A stretch of DNA of 35,317 nt from an uncultured Parabacteroides sp. (GTDB lineage Bacteria; Bacteroidota; Bacteroidia; Bacteroidales; Tannerellaceae): assembly GCF_905196875.1 (NCBI RefSeq), contig NZ_CAJJWO010000054.1, positions 1 to 35,317 on the forward strand, in the 5' to 3' direction. The notes under the pieces were generated by a model, which saw only the letters and a program-made list of their open reading frames with translations, did not search any database and had not been told where the DNA came from. Numbering within the stretch: the stretch's first letter is position 1; every line of letters starts with the position of its first letter. Position numbers and translations under genes: made by a program. Below are positions 33,199 through 35,317 of this stretch, piece by piece.

Positions 33199-34086
33199 AT
33201 GGCACCTATTCTGAAAACAGGCAATATCGATATAAAGAAACGGACCTCACAAAAACTGGCGTTCGGTATATTTACACTTCTCAGCTATCTGGTTGTCGTT
33301 ATTCTTTTCCTCATCCTCGGATTTATCATTATAAAAGGAGGTAAAGTAATCAGTTGGGATTTCCTTACGGAAGCTCCCGCAGAAGGAATGACTGCCGGAG
33401 GAATTTATCCCGCCATTGTCGGTACGCTTTACCTGGTACTGGGTAGTAGTCTAATCAGCTTTCCAATCGGGATCATGAGCGGTATTTACATGAACGAATA
33501 TGCGACAAACGGGAAACTGACGCGTTTCATACGTATCATGACAAACAATCTGAGCGGTGTCCCTTCAGTGGTGTTCGGCTTGTTCGGTATGTCTCTGTTC
33601 GTTGTCACGCTCGGATGGGGGGACTCGATCATTGCCGGTTCATTCACACTGGCACTAATGTCGTTGCCGCTGATTATCCGTACCACGGAGGAAGCCCTGA
33701 AAAGTATCGACGACTCGTTCCGTCACGGGAGTCTGGCACTGGGGGCCACCAAGTTACAGACTATCTGGCGAGTGGTACTCCCGATGGCTTTTCCGAATAT
33801 CATTACCGGGCTGATCCTGTCGGTGGGACGTGTATCGGGAGAGACAGCTCCTATCTTGTTCACCGTAGCCGCCTACTTCCTGCCTCAGCTGCCGGAAAGT
33901 ATCTTCGACCAGTGTATGGCATTGCCTTACCATTTGTATGTAATCTCAACCAGTGGTACGGATATCGAAGCATCCCGTGGAATGGCCTACGGAACAGCAT
34001 TGGTCCTGATCGCAATCGTGTTAGTAGTCAACTTACTAGCCAATGCACTGAGAAAGTATTTCGCAAAGAAAGTAAAGATGAATTAA
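33199..34086 (+). CDS. pstA: phosphate ABC transporter permease PstA
   Basis: Second permease subunit of the PstSCAB phosphate importer, 295 aa. Six membrane segments are visible, starting with LLSYLVVVILFLILGFIIIK. Conserved blocks: GGIYPAIVGTLYLVLGSSLI, the NNLSGVPSVVFGLFGMSLFV segment, the EAA loop RHGSLALGATKLQTIWRVVL, and SVGRVSGETAPILFTVAAYF. Length and features are normal. It lies 7 bp after pstC and 100 bp before pstB; that spacer has small repeats but no terminator. Confidence 0.96.
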   Translation: MAPILKTGNIDIKKRTSQKLAFGIFTLLSYLVVVILFLILGFIIIKGGKVISWDFLTEAPAEGMTAGGIYPAIVGTLYLVLGSSLISFPIGIMSGIYMNEYATNGKLTRFIRIMTNNLSGVPSVVFGLFGMSLFVVTLGWGDSIIAGSFTLALMSLPLIIRTTEEALKSIDDSFRHGSLALGATKLQTIWRVVLPMAFPNIITGLILSVGRVSGETAPILFTVAAYFLPQLPESIFDQCMALPYHLYVISTSGTDIEASRGMAYGTALVLIAIVLVVNLLANALRKYFAKKVKMN

Positions 34087-34093
34087 ATAATGT

Positions 34094-34150
34094 GCCAATG
34101 GGGTAATATGCCAATAAAAGGCAATAAATCGGCACACCTTCCATTGGCAT
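34094..34150 (+). repeat. small direct and inverted repeats in the pstA-pstB spacer
   Basis: GCCAATGG (34094-34101) faces CCATTGGC (34141-34148). ATGCCAAT (34108-34115) is a second copy of the left arm and also pairs with ATTGGCAT (34143-34150). The two left arms compete for one right arm, giving alternative hairpins; no T-run follows. Confidence 0.4.
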
Positions 34151-34186
34151 ATCGACATATTAGCAAATTGATAAATTATTTATATT

Positions 34187-34939
34187 ATGATAAAGATTGA
34201 TGCCCGTAACGTAGATTTCTATTATGGCGACTTCCATGCCTTAAAGAATATCTCGATGCAAATTGAAGCAAACACCTCCGTTGCCTTTATTGGGCCGTCG
34301 GGCTGCGGTAAGTCCACCTTCCTACGATTGTTCAACCGTATGAACGACCTGATCCCCGATACCCGTATGACCGGCAATATCCTGATCGACAACCGTAATA
34401 TTTATGATAAGGGAGAGAAAGTGGACCAGCTTCGTAAGAACGTAGGTATGGTATTCCAGAAACCGAACCCTTTCCCTAAAACGATCTTCGAAAACGTTGC
34501 CTACGGACTACGTGTAAACGGAATAAACGACAACGAATATATCGAAGAGACAGTTGTCAAAACTCTTAAACAGGTAGTTCTCTGGGATGAGGTAAAAGAC
34601 AAACTGAAAGAGTCGGCTTTCGCATTATCCGGCGGTCAGCAGCAACGCCTGTGTATTGCCCGTGCATTGGCGATCTCCCCCTCAATTCTTTTGATGGATG
34701 AACCGACTTCTGCCCTCGATCCGATTTCCACCAGCAAGATCGAAGATCTGATACACGAGCTCAAAAGCGAATATACAATCGTGATCGTTACTCATAATAT
34801 GCAGCAAGCAGCTCGTGTGAGCGACAAAACGGGATATTTTTATCTGGGCGAACTGATCGAGTTCGATAATACACGGAAGATATTTACCAATCCGGAAAAG
34901 GAGTCGACTCAGAACTATATTACGGGAAGGTTCGGGTAA
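34187..34939 (+). CDS. pstB: phosphate ABC transporter ATP-binding protein PstB
   Basis: Cytoplasmic ATPase of the phosphate importer, 250 aa. Walker A GPSGCGKST (36-44), Q-loop at VFQKPNPFP, signature LSGGQQQR (147-154), Walker B LLMDEPTSALD (168-178) and the switch His203 (VTHNM) are all intact. The PstB-specific stretch QKPNPFPKTIFENVAYGLR is present, which separates it from other ABC ATPases. It is followed 30 bp later by phoU. Confidence 0.97.
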   Translation: MIKIDARNVDFYYGDFHALKNISMQIEANTSVAFIGPSGCGKSTFLRLFNRMNDLIPDTRMTGNILIDNRNIYDKGEKVDQLRKNVGMVFQKPNPFPKTIFENVAYGLRVNGINDNEYIEETVVKTLKQVVLWDEVKDKLKESAFALSGGQQQRLCIARALAISPSILLMDEPTSALDPISTSKIEDLIHELKSEYTIVIVTHNMQQAARVSDKTGYFYLGELIEFDNTRKIFTNPEKESTQNYITGRFG

Positions 34940-34969
34940 TTGAATATTGAAAATTAAAAGATTATATAT

Positions 34970-35317
34970 ATGAAAGTTATAGATCAGGAGATTGCCTCCT
35001 TAAAAAACAGTATCAGCGAAATGTGGGCTCTGGTCCACCAACAATTATACAATGCCGGCGAAGCAATGCTTACCGGGGATAAGGAACTGGCTTATAAAGT
35101 GATTAGTCGCGAACGTCGTGTGAACGCTTTCGAGTTGAAGATAGACAGCGATTGCGAAGATATCATCGCCCTTTATGCTCCTGTCGCCGTCGACCTGCGT
35201 TTCGTTCTTGCCATGTACAAGATCAATACGAACCTGGAACGTCTGGGCGACTTTGCCGAAAGCATTGCCCGCTTTGCCGGAAACCTGCCGGAAGGTGCTC
35301 CTGTCGATCCACAACTG
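34970..35317 (+). CDS. phoU: phosphate-uptake regulator PhoU (C-terminus cut by window edge)
   Basis: The frame is open from ATG 34970 to the right edge: 116 codons, about half of a normal PhoU (about 215-240 aa). It begins MKVIDQEIASLKNSISEMWA. The PhoU motif with metal-binding acidic residues is seen in AYKVISRERRVNAFELKIDS and DLRFVLAMYKINTNLERLGD (the typical E/DR..D pattern), followed by AESIARF. PhoU restrains Pst activity and its signalling; its place behind pstB is the standard one. The remainder lies outside the window. Confidence 0.95.
   Translation, partial: MKVIDQEIASLKNSISEMWALVHQQLYNAGEAMLTGDKELAYKVISRERRVNAFELKIDSDCEDIIALYAPVAVDLRFVLAMYKINTNLERLGDFAESIARFAGNLPEGAPVDPQL

Noticed and set aside
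1..35317. CRISPR arrays, tRNA or rRNA genes, insertion sequences, integrases, attachment sites
   Set aside because: I found no regularly spaced repeats, no cloverleaf-like tRNA sequence and no transposase or recombinase motif on either strand.

Overview
The window comes from a gut-type Bacteroidales genome, most likely Parabacteroides or Bacteroides (genus is inference). The grounds are three SusC/SusD-type outer-membrane systems, an ECF sigma/FecR pair, Ser-type sulfatases, and promoters of the Bacteroidetes TAnnTTTG type. Almost everything left of position 31.6 kb is polysaccharide-utilisation DNA on the minus strand. The right end is a housekeeping phosphate-uptake operon (pstC-pstA-pstB-phoU) on the plus strand.

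Layout: (1) 1-4824, minus: ECF sigma factor, FecR-type anti-sigma factor and an STN-bearing SusC cut off by the left edge. This is the start of one trans-envelope-regulated PUL. A probable cis-antisense sRNA lies over the susC leader. (2) 4825-5300: divergent regulatory spacer with a perfect palindrome and a cluster of GTGATAG heptamers. (3) 5301-6119, plus: AraC-family regulator. (4) 6125-31565, minus: a large second PUL in four transcription units: susC-susD-GH141-like/PDZ; GH95; HU-like/DUF4469-susC-susD-three S1 sulfatases-unknown alpha-helical enzyme; and a stand-alone GH29 C-terminal-domain lipoprotein-GH29-GH29. (5) 32004-35317, plus: pst-phoU.

The enzymes (two GH29, one GH95, one GH141-like, three sulfatases) point to a sulfated, fucose-containing glycan. 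Mucin-type O-glycans or a fucose-rich plant or algal polymer would fit, but the substrate cannot be fixed from sequence. SusC/D pairs would import oligosaccharides; the secreted or lipid-anchored sulfatases and fucosidases would strip sulfate and fucose caps. All three sulfatases have Ser at the formylglycine site, so they need an anaerobic maturase (anSME) encoded elsewhere.

The most notable observation is a shared promoter module of about 65 bp in front of all four units of the second PUL. It consists of a TAnnTTTG-type -7 box, an ATTG block and TTGTATAATCTT at exactly the same spacing (28 and 50 bp) in each copy. A near-copy of the distal block sits just before the AraC gene. This looks like the regulon of that AraC protein, written in one 26-kb locus. 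Other points are the probable antisense sRNA at the ECF-controlled susC, a GH29 whose C-terminal domain is a separate upstream lipoprotein gene, and a decayed tail behind the unknown enzyme gene.
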